From: Pirellula sp.
Lineage (GTDB): Bacteria; Planctomycetota; Planctomycetia; Pirellulales; Pirellulaceae
DNA: 64,000 nt
Reading direction: 5' to 3'
NCBI GenBank assembly: GCA_021300015.1
Contig: JAJTFB010000001.1
Location: 53,291-117,290 of the forward strand
Made by a program: the position numbers and the translations under genes. This document shows, in pieces, positions 17,621 through 27,044 of the stretch; position 1 is the first letter of the stretch; each line of letters starts with the position of its first letter. The notes under the pieces were generated by a model, which did not search any database, was not told the DNA's origin, and saw only the letters and a list, made by a program, of their open reading frames with translations.

Positions 17621-18811
17621 ATGAAAAAGATTAGGTTTTTAAGCGTGATAGCCGCGCTGGGTTTGGCTGCACCAAGCTTCGGGGGAGAACCCGCATTTCG
17701 ACACAATATGCCGCCTGCTGCACGTCTGGCCGAACCTGGCCCGATGGTAGGTGGACCTGGTCCTGGTGTTTTGACACCTGAGACAATTCCGGTACCTGGG
17801 TACGGGGCAGGTGTACCGACCCCCACGACTCAGATTCTGTTCAATCAACCCCAGTCGATGAAGATTTCGTACGACGTTGTTGGTGATGGTTCCTTTACCA
17901 GCGATTGCTTGATCGTCCCAGGACGATTGGAATTCGCCCAGGGAGGCATCTACCGACTCAAACTCACGGATGTCTCCGGACGCGAAGGGGTCGAGCTGTA
18001 CCCTACCGTTGAGGTCGGTCACTCGAATCCTCGCACGGCAGCCTATCTTGCTCACAACGCGATCTCGATTCAGTTTACCGAGGAAGACCTCGATCAAGCT
18101 TTGTCGGGGAACTTCGTGACCAAGGTCATTTACTTGCCAGACCCTGAGTTTCAGGGTGAGGTGATCTCGGGTATCGACACGTTGGTCAGCACACGACTCG
18201 AGCCAGGACTGGATCCGATCATCGAAGCCGACCGCCGAGGTTCTATTCTGGCGATTGTTCGCCTTGGTAACAAAGACATCGAGCTTACGGCTGCAGCCTA
18301 CGCCAACGGCGGAGCGCCTGGCATGATGGGCCCCGGTGGCATGATGGGCCCCGGTGGCTTGTGCGGCCCAGACGGCCGTCCAATCGATCCGATGAGCGTT
18401 CCACCGAACATGGTCGCCGGCGTCACGGCTCCACAGTACGGGATGACTTACTCGGGCACTCCGATTGGGTTGCCTGGTCCTCCGCACATCCCATTCGGGC
18501 ATCCAGCCGGATTGCAACAGCATGTGATGAAGAACAAGACCCACATGCACATTCCCGATCCTGTCGACAAGATGAAGATGACGGTTCGTCAGCAGCCTGG
18601 ATATAGCTATCCGACGCCACCGAGCCACATCCGCATCCACGAGCAGAACATCCATCCTGGATATCCCTCGGGTCGGCCTGGATTCTACCATGCGAGTCGC
18701 CCGGTTCCATCGAACCAATACGGTGGGGCTCAAGGTCCTGGACCTGGCGGTGCTGGTGGAGTCGGTCCCAACGGCGAATACTGCCCACCTGGCAGCCCGC
18801 AAATGCGCTAA
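17621..18811 (+). CDS. Exported Gly/Pro-rich protein, paralogue of the product at 18929
   Basis: The 396-residue protein has a clear signal peptide (MKKIRFLSVIAALGLAAPSF). The central part, about residues 80-225, holds the motifs YRLKLTDVSG, VELYPTVEVG, VTKVIYLPDPE and ILAIVRLGN, all of which recur in the next gene product. The C-terminal 170 residues are rich in Gly, Pro, His and Met, including an 18-bp tandem repeat, and look disordered. I do not recognise a named family; it is probably a planctomycete-specific envelope protein. A strong terminator follows at 18861. Confidence 0.7.
   Translation: MKKIRFLSVIAALGLAAPSFGGEPAFRHNMPPAARLAEPGPMVGGPGPGVLTPETIPVPGYGAGVPTPTTQILFNQPQSMKISYDVVGDGSFTSDCLIVPGRLEFAQGGIYRLKLTDVSGREGVELYPTVEVGHSNPRTAAYLAHNAISIQFTEEDLDQALSGNFVTKVIYLPDPEFQGEVISGIDTLVSTRLEPGLDPIIEADRRGSILAIVRLGNKDIELTAAAYANGGAPGMMGPGGMMGPGGLCGPDGRPIDPMSVPPNMVAGVTAPQYGMTYSGTPIGLPGPPHIPFGHPAGLQQHVMKNKTHMHIPDPVDKMKMTVRQQPGYSYPTPPSHIRIHEQNIHPGYPSGRPGFYHASRPVPSNQYGGAQGPGPGGAGGVGPNGEYCPPGSPQMR
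18320..18355 (+). repeat. Perfect 18-bp tandem repeat inside the Gly/Pro-rich protein gene
   Basis: The unit ggcatgatgggccccggt occurs at 18320-18337 and 18338-18355, coding GMMGPG twice. It begins the low-complexity C-terminal half of the protein. Confidence 0.95.
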
Positions 18812-18860
18812 TGACGATTCGCTAGCGACTCGTTAGCGAATCCTTGGATGAGAAATGATG

Positions 18861-18892
18861 AATAGTCCCGGGTCGTCTGGGACTATTTTTTT
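18861..18892 (+). terminator. Rho-independent terminator after the exported-protein gene
   Basis: A perfect 9-bp stem (aatagtccc at 18861-18869, gggactatt at 18879-18887) with a 9-nt loop runs into a run of seven T. It lies 50 bp after the stop at 18811 and before the next signal-peptide gene, so the two paralogues are probably separate transcripts. Confidence 0.9.
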
Positions 18893-18928
18893 ACCGATGC
18901 GAACCGATGCGAAGCGGTAGGATCCAGC

Positions 18929-19792
18929 ATGTTCCGACACATTTCCTTCCCGACGATGGTACTAGGATGGGTCGCCCTGATCGTGATCTGTACCCTTGCG
19001 GTGCTCTTTAGCAATGTGGCGATGGGCCAGGCACCTTACGCTGCTGCCTCGTCGACTGCCAGATTGCCCAGCGGCTCGCGAGCCTTGATCGACGACGAGA
19101 TGGTTCCCGGCGCGATCGGTTCGATCCAGTTGCAGCGCAAGCCGCAGTTGCGGGGAGCTTGGCAAGCCGTCGAGGTGCGAGGTCCCAAGGGCGTCCGGTT
19201 CAATTTGGCCGAGGCCGGTCAGTTCGCCCCAGATATTCCTACACCCGCGCGACTGGGTTTGCTCGTCGGAGCGGTCTATCGATTGCGACTCACCGGAATC
19301 GAAGGCGATCCGGATCTTGAGCTCTTCCCGACGATCGAGGTGATCGATAAGACCTGCCCACCTGCCGAGCGAGAACATCGCTTCCCAATTCCGATCGAGA
19401 TCGACGAGAACGATATCATGGATGCGGCTCGCGGTGAGTTGGTCATGAGGGTGATCTACCTGGAAGACTCCGAAGTTGCAGAACCGGTCGATACGTCTGG
19501 AAAGCCCCAACGGGTTCTCGATATCCGTCCGACCCAAAACGCACTTCGTACGGCCGACCAACTCGGACGTCCTGTCGCGATCCTTCGGATGGGCTCTCGT
19601 GTTCCCAATGTCACCCAGGGGCAAGATTGGTTGGAGTTCCTCTACCACTGCCCGCCATGGACGACACTCAAGCCGATCCCGACCAAACAAATGCTCATCG
19701 ATGAAGGCCGTTGGCCGATCATCGAGTACCCCAATGCTGCTCCCAATGCAGCCCCGAACGCTACCTCGGGTTCGATCAGCGATTCGAGGTAA
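18929..19792 (+). CDS. Exported protein, paralogue of the product at 17621
   Basis: The 287-residue product starts with a signal peptide (MFRHISFPTMVLGWVALIVI, cleavage likely near AMGQA). The domain at about residues 100-225 repeats the motifs of the upstream gene in the same order: YRLRLTGIEG, LELFPTIEVI, VMRVIYLEDSE and VAILRMGSR. The C-terminus is short and lacks the Gly/Pro-rich tail of the other copy, ending in a small Asn-Ala-Ala-Pro repeat. Both copies likely act in the cell envelope. The family is not one I can name. The DUF11 lipoprotein gene follows after about 100 bp. Confidence 0.7.
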   Translation: MFRHISFPTMVLGWVALIVICTLAVLFSNVAMGQAPYAAASSTARLPSGSRALIDDEMVPGAIGSIQLQRKPQLRGAWQAVEVRGPKGVRFNLAEAGQFAPDIPTPARLGLLVGAVYRLRLTGIEGDPDLELFPTIEVIDKTCPPAEREHRFPIPIEIDENDIMDAARGELVMRVIYLEDSEVAEPVDTSGKPQRVLDIRPTQNALRTADQLGRPVAILRMGSRVPNVTQGQDWLEFLYHCPPWTTLKPIPTKQMLIDEGRWPIIEYPNAAPNAAPNATSGSISDSR

Positions 19793-19894
19793 TCCTTCGC
19801 CGATAACGAACACGCGACACGGCCTAGCCCCTGATGATCCGCATAGCCCCGAATGATCTGCCCCGAATGATCTGCTCTGAATAAGGTCCGCTTC

Positions 19895-21349
19895 ATGACA
19901 CAACGGCCAAATGCATCGACACTCGGTATCATGCTCCTTCTGTGCGTCGGGGGAGCTCTCGGATGTGCTACGGGCACGTCGATGCTCAAGCCGAAGTTCT
20001 TCACTTCGGAAATCGAACAAGAGCGACGCTTACCCCGGGAAATGGGACAAGTTGCATCCGATCCGATGCTCGCATCAGCGACCAACACGGCGACCAACAC
20101 AGCGAGTGAGTCTCGGGACGCTTCGGATTCCATCTCACGAGTCGATCCAGCATCCCACATACGACCGATTCGGCCATCGGCCGGGCGGCCTGGGAGTTAC
20201 TCTGAGAGTTACTCGGTCGCTCGCACTCCATCGATGGTAGGCCCTCAGTTTATCGATCCATCGAGTCAAACGAACTACACCGAGGGTGCTTGTTGCGGCA
20301 ATTCGCACGGACCCTACCGTCCGATGTTTCCAAACCGAATTGGGGGGCGATTGATGGCCTGCAAAGGGGGTTGTCAGGTACCTCATGAGGGACCTTGCCC
20401 CCAAGGCCCTTGCGGCCCGCAGTGCGAGGAACAAGCCCGCTGCATGGATCCCCAAGAATACATTTACGACGGTGGGGATCGCGATCCACCGGTCCGGCTC
20501 CGAGAGGATCTCTCTCAAGTGGGCTTGGACCCCGAGGACACCGTGATCCAGTACACGACCAAGACCGGTGTGACCGAAGTGCAAGCGGGTTGCCGAGTTG
20601 CGATCTATGCGCCGAGGTTCGGCAGTGTCCGGAAGCGAACTGGGGTGCTCGAGTCAGAACTTGCACTGCGACCTCAAACAGCCGACGTGCCTGCCGGTCC
20701 AGGGATGATCAAAGAGAAGTTGCCACCGATCCAGGTTTCGGCACCTTTGAAGGCCAACACCAAAGATACGGTGCGTGTGGTCGAAGCGTTCTTGGACCGC
20801 CAGCGTCCGATGCCTGCTGAGTTGGTCTTGCCCATGGGCGAAATCAGCGATGCGTTCAAGCCTTACGAGGACCTGGACATCATTCGAAATGGGAACATCA
20901 AGATCACCGACCCGGCCAAGCTGGCCATTGCCGCGGCTGCTGCTAGGATTTGGTCCAACATCGACGCGCTCGTGGTGTTGATCGACGGACAAGAAGCAGC
21001 CGTGATTGTCGATCAGAAGCAGGCTCGCGAGTTCACCTTGTACGAGTACAAGGGAGCTCGGGTACGGATCTGCAAGGTTGCATCCGAGCAGATCGCCAAC
21101 CCTGGGGACATCGTCTCGTTTACGATACGCTACGACAACATCGGCGAGCAACCGGTCTCGAATTTGGTCGTGACCGATTCGTTGGCTCCGCGCCTCGAGT
21201 ACATCGAGTCCTCGCAGCAGTCGAGCATCGAAGCCCGCTTCTCGACAAGCCCCAACGACGCCGGCTCCTCGGTCTTGCGATGGGAGATCGACAAGGAGCT
21301 CAAGCCAGGCGAGGGTGGATTCGTCCGCTTCGATGCCAAAGTCCGCTAG
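19895..21349 (+). CDS. Lipoprotein with a DUF11-type beta-sandwich domain
   Basis: The 484-residue product begins with a signal and lipobox (LGIMLLLCVGGALGC), so it should be lipid-anchored. Residues about 40-165 are low-complexity with several cysteines (ACCGN, CKGGCQ, CPQGPCGPQCEEQARC). The C-terminal 110 residues match the DUF11 / conserved-repeat domain: IANPGDIVSFTIRYDNIGEQ, PVSNLVVTDSLAPRLEYI, LRWEIDKELKPGEGG. These domains occur in large surface proteins and act as adhesive or spacer modules. The middle part (LRPQ to IDGQEAAVIV) is unassigned. It follows the two paralogous exported proteins and may share their envelope role. Confidence 0.82.
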   Translation: MTQRPNASTLGIMLLLCVGGALGCATGTSMLKPKFFTSEIEQERRLPREMGQVASDPMLASATNTATNTASESRDASDSISRVDPASHIRPIRPSAGRPGSYSESYSVARTPSMVGPQFIDPSSQTNYTEGACCGNSHGPYRPMFPNRIGGRLMACKGGCQVPHEGPCPQGPCGPQCEEQARCMDPQEYIYDGGDRDPPVRLREDLSQVGLDPEDTVIQYTTKTGVTEVQAGCRVAIYAPRFGSVRKRTGVLESELALRPQTADVPAGPGMIKEKLPPIQVSAPLKANTKDTVRVVEAFLDRQRPMPAELVLPMGEISDAFKPYEDLDIIRNGNIKITDPAKLAIAAAAARIWSNIDALVVLIDGQEAAVIVDQKQAREFTLYEYKGARVRICKVASEQIANPGDIVSFTIRYDNIGEQPVSNLVVTDSLAPRLEYIESSQQSSIEARFSTSPNDAGSSVLRWEIDKELKPGEGGFVRFDAKVR

Positions 21350-21405
21350 TCGATCCGCGTTGGAACACAACGCGTCTTATTCATGCGTAGATATATGTCG
21401 TACTG

Positions 21406-21438
21406 ACCAAGGCGGGGGGGGAATCCCCCCGAATTGGT
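21406..21438. other. G/C-run hairpin after the DUF11 lipoprotein gene
   Basis: A 7-bp stem of cgggggg (21413-21419) with ccccccg (21425-21431) is extended outward by accaa/ttggt with a small internal loop. There is no T-run right after it, so it may be a processing or weak termination signal rather than a classical terminator. Confidence 0.5.
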
Positions 21439-21483
21439 TATTACGACATTCTGCCGATCCGTCGGCAAAAGGAATCTACCGGT

Positions 21484-22266
21484 ATGAAAATCGCTGCTTT
21501 TTGTATGCCCGTCTCAACCGTCTCCGTTTGGAAGACCATCCTTACTCTGTGTGCCATGTTGGCCTCGGGAGTGGTTTTCGAGGGACCGGCTCGAGCCACA
21601 GTCATCACACTTGATTTCGCTCAAAATCCGACGTTGCCTTCGGCCCAGGGGATGATTTTCTACACGGACTCGGGGCGGCCTGAAAGCGACTTCGCATCGA
21701 TTCTCGATGGCAATCGCTTTAGGCTCGACTCCTACACAACTACGTCGCCTAATACGGACAGAACGGCTTATTACTACAAGGACAATGTTTTTGACCATAG
21801 GACGGACCTGGAAATGGAAGTCCGGATGAAGGTCATCGAATCGAGTCCATTCGGTTTTGGCGTTGCTGTATTCAACTCCAATGCAGCCTCCCACTTTATA
21901 GTCAACAAAACAGGGTATCAGATTTATCAGGTAACCAGTGGCAGTGGATACGACTTTTCAAGCGGATTCAACACGTTCAAATACAAAGGATTTGGGGCTA
22001 CGAACACCTACGAGTTTTTTGTCAACGGAACCATGGTCGCTTCGGGAGCTCGTCCAGGAGGTTACGCCAACAGCAACCAATTCTATTTTGGCGATGGGAC
22101 ACCGACCGGGGGCAATGCGCGTGTGGAAGTCCAATACCTTCGCTACAGCAATGTGAATTTCTCGAGTGGAGGTGGCGAGGTTCCCGAACCGATCTCCCTG
22201 GCGACTTGGTCGCTTCTAGCTGGCATCGTCGGTTTGCGGAGAGCCAGAAAACGCCAACTCGGCTAA
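21484..22266 (+). CDS. PEP-CTERM exported protein with a concanavalin-like outline
   Basis: The 260-residue protein has an N-terminal signal (about residues 15-38) and a C-terminal PEP-CTERM sorting signal: VPEPISLATW, a hydrophobic stretch, then RRARKRQ. PEP-CTERM proteins are moved to the outside through the exosortase system and often belong to the extracellular matrix. The middle part is beta-rich (VIESSPFGFGVAVFNSNAAS, YEFFVNGTMVASGA) in the style of LamG or similar sandwich domains. No exosortase gene is in the window. It is preceded by a hairpin and followed by another, so it is probably transcribed alone. Confidence 0.85.
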   Translation: MKIAAFCMPVSTVSVWKTILTLCAMLASGVVFEGPARATVITLDFAQNPTLPSAQGMIFYTDSGRPESDFASILDGNRFRLDSYTTTSPNTDRTAYYYKDNVFDHRTDLEMEVRMKVIESSPFGFGVAVFNSNAASHFIVNKTGYQIYQVTSGSGYDFSSGFNTFKYKGFGATNTYEFFVNGTMVASGARPGGYANSNQFYFGDGTPTGGNARVEVQYLRYSNVNFSSGGGEVPEPISLATWSLLAGIVGLRRARKRQLG

Positions 22267-22276
22267 CGCCTCAAGA

Positions 22277-22300
22277 AGATCGATTGGGGACAATCGATCT
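22277..22300. terminator. Perfect hairpin after the PEP-CTERM gene
   Basis: A perfect 10-bp stem, agatcgattg and caatcgatct, encloses a 4-nt loop (ggga) 10 bp after the stop. The nearest T-run comes about 15 nt later (near 22315), so it is a terminator or an mRNA 3'-end stabiliser. Confidence 0.6.
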
Positions 22301-22473
22301 ACACGAAAGCGATCATTTTTTACGTACCAAAATCGGGACACAAACCGCACTAGTTGCTACATTCAATCCGCCGACGAAAAGCCACCGTCGGCCGTATTTG
22401 ATTTTTCCAGAATGCACACGGACATGTATGGTTTCCCCTGTTTTTCGGCGATTCCAACCCAGGAGCCCGGTGC

Positions 22474-24012
22474 ATGCTGGCAAAACTCAAAACATATAGC
22501 TTGGTAGGAATCGATGCGGTTCCCGTCGATGTCGAGGTCGATCTCTCTGCGTCCGCTTTGCCCAAAACCGTACTTGTCGGTCTACCCGAACAAGCCGTCC
22601 GCGAGAGCACCCATCGCGTCGAACGAGCGCTGGTCAACGCCGGTTTCCTGCGCCCCCACGACCGGATCGTCATCAACCTAGCACCGGCGGAACTGCCCAA
22701 ACAAGCAGCCAGCTTCGATTTGCCGATATCCCTCGGAATGCTCGTCGGCAGCAACCAAGTCCAATCGGATCGACTCAACGACTACGCAGTCGTCGGCGAA
22801 CTGTCCCTCGAAGGCCATACGCGAGGCGTCAAAGGGGCCTTATCGATGGCCATCGCTGCGGCCAAACAAGACGGAATCAAAGGGCTTTTAGTCCCCTCCT
22901 CGAACGCGCAAGAAGCAGCCGTCGTCGAGGATATCGAAGTGATACCCGTGGCCAATCTTTGCGAGGCCGCAGCGTTCATGGCCGGCACCTTGGAAATCGA
23001 TCCGGTCCCAAGCCGACTCGAGGAAATCTACCACAGCTACTCCCAGTACGACTTGGATTTCGTCGACGTCCGAGGCCAAGAGATGGCCAAACGCGCCTTG
23101 ACGATCGCCGCTGCAGGCAACCATAACCTCTTGATGATCGGTCCTCCAGGCTCGGGCAAGACGATGTTGGCCAAGCGTCTTTCGTCGATCTTGCCGACGC
23201 TTTCTCCGAGCGAATCGATCGAGACGACCAGAATCTATTCGGCCCTAGGTCGCTTGCAAAGCGGTCAGCCGCTGATGGTCCAAAGGCCCTTTCGCTCGCC
23301 GCACCATACCATCAGCGACGCCGGACTCGTCGGGGGTGGCAGCCCCCCCTCGCCGGGCGAGGTCTCCATGGCCAACAACGGGGTACTTTTCCTAGACGAA
23401 CTACCCGAGTTCAACCGCAAAACGCTCGAAGTGATGCGCCAACCGCTCGAAGACCGAGTGGTGACGATCTCGCGCGCCATGCGCAGCACGACTTTTCCTG
23501 CCAACTTCATGCTCGTCGCGGCGCTCAACCCGTGCCCATGCGGCTACCGAACCGATCCTCGACGGAGTTGCAATTGCAACCCCACTCAGGTCGAACGCTA
23601 CATGAGTCGTATCTCAGGACCACTGCTCGATCGGGTCGATATCCATATCGAGGTCCCGGCTGTACCCTTCGATGAACTGGCTCACGGGTCCGCAGGCACC
23701 ACCAGCGCGATGATGCGCGATCAAGTCACGGCCGCTCGCGCGCTCCAAAACCAACGCTTTACATCCTCGCGCACTCTGACCAACGCTCAAATGTCCAGCC
23801 GCGAACTCAGGCAGTATTGCCCACTCGGGAAAATCCAAACCCAACGCATGAGAACGGCTGTCTCCGAACTTGGACTCAGCGCCAGAGCTCACGATAAAGT
23901 CATCCGCGTGGCTCGCACCATCGCCGACATGGAGTCGGAACCCAAAATCGAACCGCAACACATCGAAGAAGCCATCCAGTACCGAATGCTCGACCGCGAT
24001 GTGTTCAATTAG
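22474..24012 (+). CDS. comM: YifB/ComM family Mg-chelatase-like AAA+ ATPase
   Basis: The 512-residue product is complete. The N-terminal 200 residues have the LonC-like domain of the family (YSLVGIDAVPVDVEVDLSAS at the start). The AAA+ core has Walker A GPPGSGKTML at about 222-231, the family phrase RPFRSPHHTISDAGLVGGG, Walker B VLFLDELPEF and the C-terminal zinc-like cysteine cluster NPCPCGYRTDPRRSCNCNPTQ. ComM is a helicase that extends branch migration during natural transformation. Its 3' end is repeated in damaged form at 26758-27012, on the other side of a restriction-modification pair. Confidence 0.95.
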   Translation: MLAKLKTYSLVGIDAVPVDVEVDLSASALPKTVLVGLPEQAVRESTHRVERALVNAGFLRPHDRIVINLAPAELPKQAASFDLPISLGMLVGSNQVQSDRLNDYAVVGELSLEGHTRGVKGALSMAIAAAKQDGIKGLLVPSSNAQEAAVVEDIEVIPVANLCEAAAFMAGTLEIDPVPSRLEEIYHSYSQYDLDFVDVRGQEMAKRALTIAAAGNHNLLMIGPPGSGKTMLAKRLSSILPTLSPSESIETTRIYSALGRLQSGQPLMVQRPFRSPHHTISDAGLVGGGSPPSPGEVSMANNGVLFLDELPEFNRKTLEVMRQPLEDRVVTISRAMRSTTFPANFMLVAALNPCPCGYRTDPRRSCNCNPTQVERYMSRISGPLLDRVDIHIEVPAVPFDELAHGSAGTTSAMMRDQVTAARALQNQRFTSSRTLTNAQMSSRELRQYCPLGKIQTQRMRTAVSELGLSARAHDKVIRVARTIADMESEPKIEPQHIEEAIQYRMLDRDVFN

Positions 24013-24297
24013 CACCAAACGCAAGGCAATCGAACACTGGTTCACTGGGTCCGTCCTTTACGAACAGGCGTGTTGAAAACAGCCCAACTTTTGGGATGAG
24101 CCGAGTTTCAGGCCTTTTTCACGGATACCGCAATGCCGACCTCTCCGATACAATACGGGAGATCACACAGAACGGTGTTCCTGAACGGCACAGGCCATGA
24201 AATCAATTGCATTTTGGAGGTTTCTGTAATTGCGTCAGAGTGGGAGGTGCATGCCATTCTCCATTAGTTTTGGTCTAATCGGTAAAGGAAGTAGCCT

Positions 24298-26004
24298 GTG
24301 CTAAAACAACCATCACTTTTCGAATTCACGCCCGATGTGGTCCTGCAAGCCGTAGAGAAGTTGTCTAAATCACCATCGGAGGATCGGGGGGCAGTTTTCA
24401 CCAAAAGACCAATTGTTGACTTCATCCTGGATCTCGCTGGATATGTCACAACAGCCGAACTCCTTGGCCTGAGGATCTTGGAGCCATCGTTTGGAAACGG
24501 TGACTTCCTATTCCCAATCGTCGATCGGTTGCTCGGAACGATTCCTCTGGACACCAGGAAAGACCCGACCCTAGTTGCTCGGCTTGCTGCTTGTATTCGG
24601 GGAGTCGAACTTCATCAAGAAACTTTTGCCGATACCCAACGAAAGCTAATCGCAAAACTTATAGATAGTGGCTTCCGTAAAGCGGACAGCGAAGACCTTG
24701 CTCGTTCATGGTTACGAGCTGGTGATTTCCTTTTGACCGAGTTCGACGCGTCCTTTGATATGGTCGTAGGTAATCCTCCATATCTTCGCCTAGAGCGAAT
24801 TCCCGAAGCTCTACTCTTAGAGTACCGGAAGCGTTTCAGCACCCTCTACGATAGGGCTGACCTGTATATTCCGTTCATCGAGCATTCCCTTAACCAAGTC
24901 TCAAGTGGTGGAAAACTTTGTTTCATTTGCGCTGATCGATGGATGAAAAACAGATACGGTGGACCGCTTCGGAAGATGGTTGCTGAATCGTTTAAGCTGA
25001 CGGCATATGCGAGTATAACAGGTGTCAATGCCTTTCAGCAAGAGGTGACCGCTTACCCAGCAATAACGCTCATAGCTCGTGAAGCGTCAGGACCAACAAG
25101 AGTTGCGAGTATTAAAAGCATAGACACCATAACACTCGGGAAGTTGGCAAAGCAACTCACATCGAAGAGATTCACACAACCATCAGAAGACCTCCAGCAA
25201 CTGGAGAATGTAACCAAAGGATCTGCCCCTTGGTTACTTGAGTCATCAACGAATCTTGATGTTGTCCGTAGACTTGAAGCCCTTTACCCAACCCTCGAGG
25301 AGGCTGGTTGTAAAGTTGGAATAGGTGTTGCAACTGGTGCGGACAAGGTTTACATAGGCCCTTATGACAGCCTGGATGTCGAAGAGGCTCGCAAGCTTCC
25401 TTTAGCGATGACTAAAGACATCGCCAGTGGAGTGGTTGACTGGAGAGGTTTTGGCGTTGTAAACCCGTACGAGGTTGATGGAACCCTCGCTTCGCTTGAT
25501 GATTACCCTAGATTTAAAAAATATCTGTTGGAAAGAAAATCACAAATTACTGCGAGACATGTGGCAAAGAAAACGCCTATTAGTTGGTATCGTACAATCG
25601 ACCGAATACATCCGGACCTTGCTCGCACGCCTAAGTTGCTCATCCCCGATATCAAAGGGGAAGCCAACGTCGTCTATGAATCGGGAACGCTTTACCCACA
25701 TCACAACCTCTATTATATCACCGCCCAAGACTGGGATCTCCATGCGTTGAAGACGGTTTTGAGTTCGGGGATTGCAAGACTTTTTGTTGCAACTTACACA
25801 ACGAAGATGCGGGGAGGTTACTTCCGATTTCAGGCTCAATACCTCCGAAGGATTCGACTACCTGAATGGAAATCCGTACCAGCGAAAACAAAACGACTAC
25901 TCATCGAAACCTGTTCTATTGCAAATCCGGAAGCATGCAATGAAGCGGTAAGTGTCTTGTATGGAATCAGCAAGGAAGAAAGGAATCTACTTGGATGGCA
26001 ATAG
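24298..26004 (+). CDS. Type II DNA adenine methyltransferase, TaqI/PaeR7I-like
   Basis: The 568-residue protein begins with GTG at 24298. SAM-binding motif I is [10 protein letters not shown] at 61-70 and the catalytic motif IV is NPPY at 159-162, the order of gamma-class N6-adenine methyltransferases. The C-terminal half (from about 270) would be the DNA-recognition domain. It overlaps the endonuclease gene by 10 bp, so the pair is coupled. Base composition is visibly lower in GC than the comM and kor genes on either side, and codon choice differs, which fits horizontal gain. It protects host DNA against the neighbouring nuclease. Confidence 0.92.
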   Translation: MLKQPSLFEFTPDVVLQAVEKLSKSPSEDRGAVFTKRPIVDFILDLAGYVTTAELLGLRILEPSFGNGDFLFPIVDRLLGTIPLDTRKDPTLVARLAACIRGVELHQETFADTQRKLIAKLIDSGFRKADSEDLARSWLRAGDFLLTEFDASFDMVVGNPPYLRLERIPEALLLEYRKRFSTLYDRADLYIPFIEHSLNQVSSGGKLCFICADRWMKNRYGGPLRKMVAESFKLTAYASITGVNAFQQEVTAYPAITLIAREASGPTRVASIKSIDTITLGKLAKQLTSKRFTQPSEDLQQLENVTKGSAPWLLESSTNLDVVRRLEALYPTLEEAGCKVGIGVATGADKVYIGPYDSLDVEEARKLPLAMTKDIASGVVDWRGFGVVNPYEVDGTLASLDDYPRFKKYLLERKSQITARHVAKKTPISWYRTIDRIHPDLARTPKLLIPDIKGEANVVYESGTLYPHHNLYYITAQDWDLHALKTVLSSGIARLFVATYTTKMRGGYFRFQAQYLRRIRLPEWKSVPAKTKRLLIETCSIANPEACNEAVSVLYGISKEERNLLGWQ

Positions 26005-26729
26005 ATTTAGCGGACTACGATCGCAAAGCCCGTGAATCAGTGATGGTGTTTTGGGGATACCGTGAGAAAGCACGGCAGAAGCAAGTTAAGGCCGGGACTG
26101 CCGACCAAGGTGAACGTGCAGGGGTAACCGCTGGCAAAAACATGGACGGGTTTCTTTCCTTGATCAAAGATCTCGTAGTTGCAAATGGTCTGGGGCATGC
26201 TGAAATCCATCAAAAGAAAGCACTGTTGACGCTTCCGGGGTTTTTCAGACCTACCAAGTTATGGGACATACTTGTTATTCATAAAGGCAAGTTGATTGCA
26301 GCGGTGGAACTAAAAAGTCAGGTTGGCCCATCATTTGGCAACAACTTCAATAACCGAACGGAAGAGGCGATCGGAACGGCTCATGATCTTTGGACAGCGT
26401 ACAGAGAAAAAGCGTTCGGTGAGACCTCCCGCCCTTTCGTTGGTTGGCTTATGCTCGTGGAGGATGCTCCCGCTTCAAGGAGTCCTGTCAGGAGTAGTAG
26501 CCCACATTTTAAGGTGTTCCAGGAATTCCAAAGGGTCTCTTATCTGAAACGCTATGACATTCTTTGTCAAAAACTAGTTCGAGAACAACTATACACAACT
26601 GCCGCATTGATTACCTCGAAGAGGACGGCCGTGAATACTGGCGATTTTGCTTCAATGTCAGAAATGACTAGCCTTCGTACCTTCGTTGCGGCATTTGCTG
26701 GACATATCGCAACAGAGGCAGTTCAGTGA
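25995..26729 (+). CDS. Type II restriction endonuclease, XhoI/PaeR7I family
   Basis: The 244-residue product starts at ATG 25995 inside the end of the methyltransferase gene. A PD-(D/E)XK core is visible: aspartate 91 in [16 protein letters not shown] and glutamate 105 with lysine 107 in VELKSQVG. The remaining text ([45 protein letters not shown]) fits PaeR7I/XhoI-type enzymes, which cut CTCGAG. Length is near that of the known enzymes (about 246). The specificity is an inference from family. No controller protein gene was found in the upstream gap. Confidence 0.85.
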   Translation: MAIDLADYDRKARESVMVFWGYREKARQKQVKAGTADQGERAGVTAGKNMDGFLSLIKDLVVANGLGHAEIHQKKALLTLPGFFRPTKLWDILVIHKGKLIAAVELKSQVGPSFGNNFNNRTEEAIGTAHDLWTAYREKAFGETSRPFVGWLMLVEDAPASRSPVRSSSPHFKVFQEFQRVSYLKRYDILCQKLVREQLYTTAALITSKRTAVNTGDFASMSEMTSLRTFVAAFAGHIATEAVQ

Positions 26730-26757
26730 AAAGGACGTGACACTCGCAATAATGGAA

Positions 26758-27012
26758 GCCCATGTGGCTACCGAACCGATCCTCACCGAAGCAGCAATTG
26801 CAACCCCACTCAGGTCGAACGCTACATGAGTCGTATCTCAGGACCATTGCTCGATCGGCTGTCTCTGAACTTGGACTCAGCGCCAGAACTCACGACAAAG
26901 TCATCCGCGTGGCTCGCACCATCGCCGACATGGAGTCGGAGGCCAAAATCGAACCGCAACACATCGAAGAAGCCATCCAGTACCGAATGCTCGACCGCGA
27001 TGTGTTCAATTA
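26758..27012 (+). pseudogene. Broken second copy of the comM/yifB 3' end
   Basis: Positions 26758-26858 correspond to 23534-23634 of comM, and 26859-27012 correspond to 23858-24011, each with about 93-96% identity by direct comparison. The 223 bp between them is missing in this copy, with cgg shared at both edges of the deletion. Because 223 is not a multiple of three, the two parts are in different frames; only the C-terminal part (AVSELGLSARTHDKVIRVAR) reads in the comM frame, ending in TAA instead of TAG. It is a fragment that cannot yield ComM and marks the far border of the restriction-modification insert. Confidence 0.95.
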
Positions 27013-27044
27013 AACCTTACGCTTCACGCCTTACGCCTTAAGCC

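Noticed and set aside
17639..18802. Long minus-strand frame of 387 codons opposite the Gly/Pro-rich gene
   Set aside because: The plus strand has the signal peptide, the paralogue motifs and a terminator; the minus-strand reading has no family pattern.
18962..20020. Long minus-strand frame of 352 codons across two exported-protein genes
   Set aside because: It spans two plus-strand genes with signal peptides and the gap between them, and its translation is rich in Arg, Ser and Cys as in shadow frames.
24013..24297. Possible integrase or controller gene upstream of the methyltransferase
   Set aside because: No open frame of useful length or recognisable motif was found in the 285-bp gap.
26762..27013. 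83-codon frame taken as a separate small protein
   Set aside because: It is the broken second copy of the comM end; the first half is out of the comM frame because of the 223-bp deletion.
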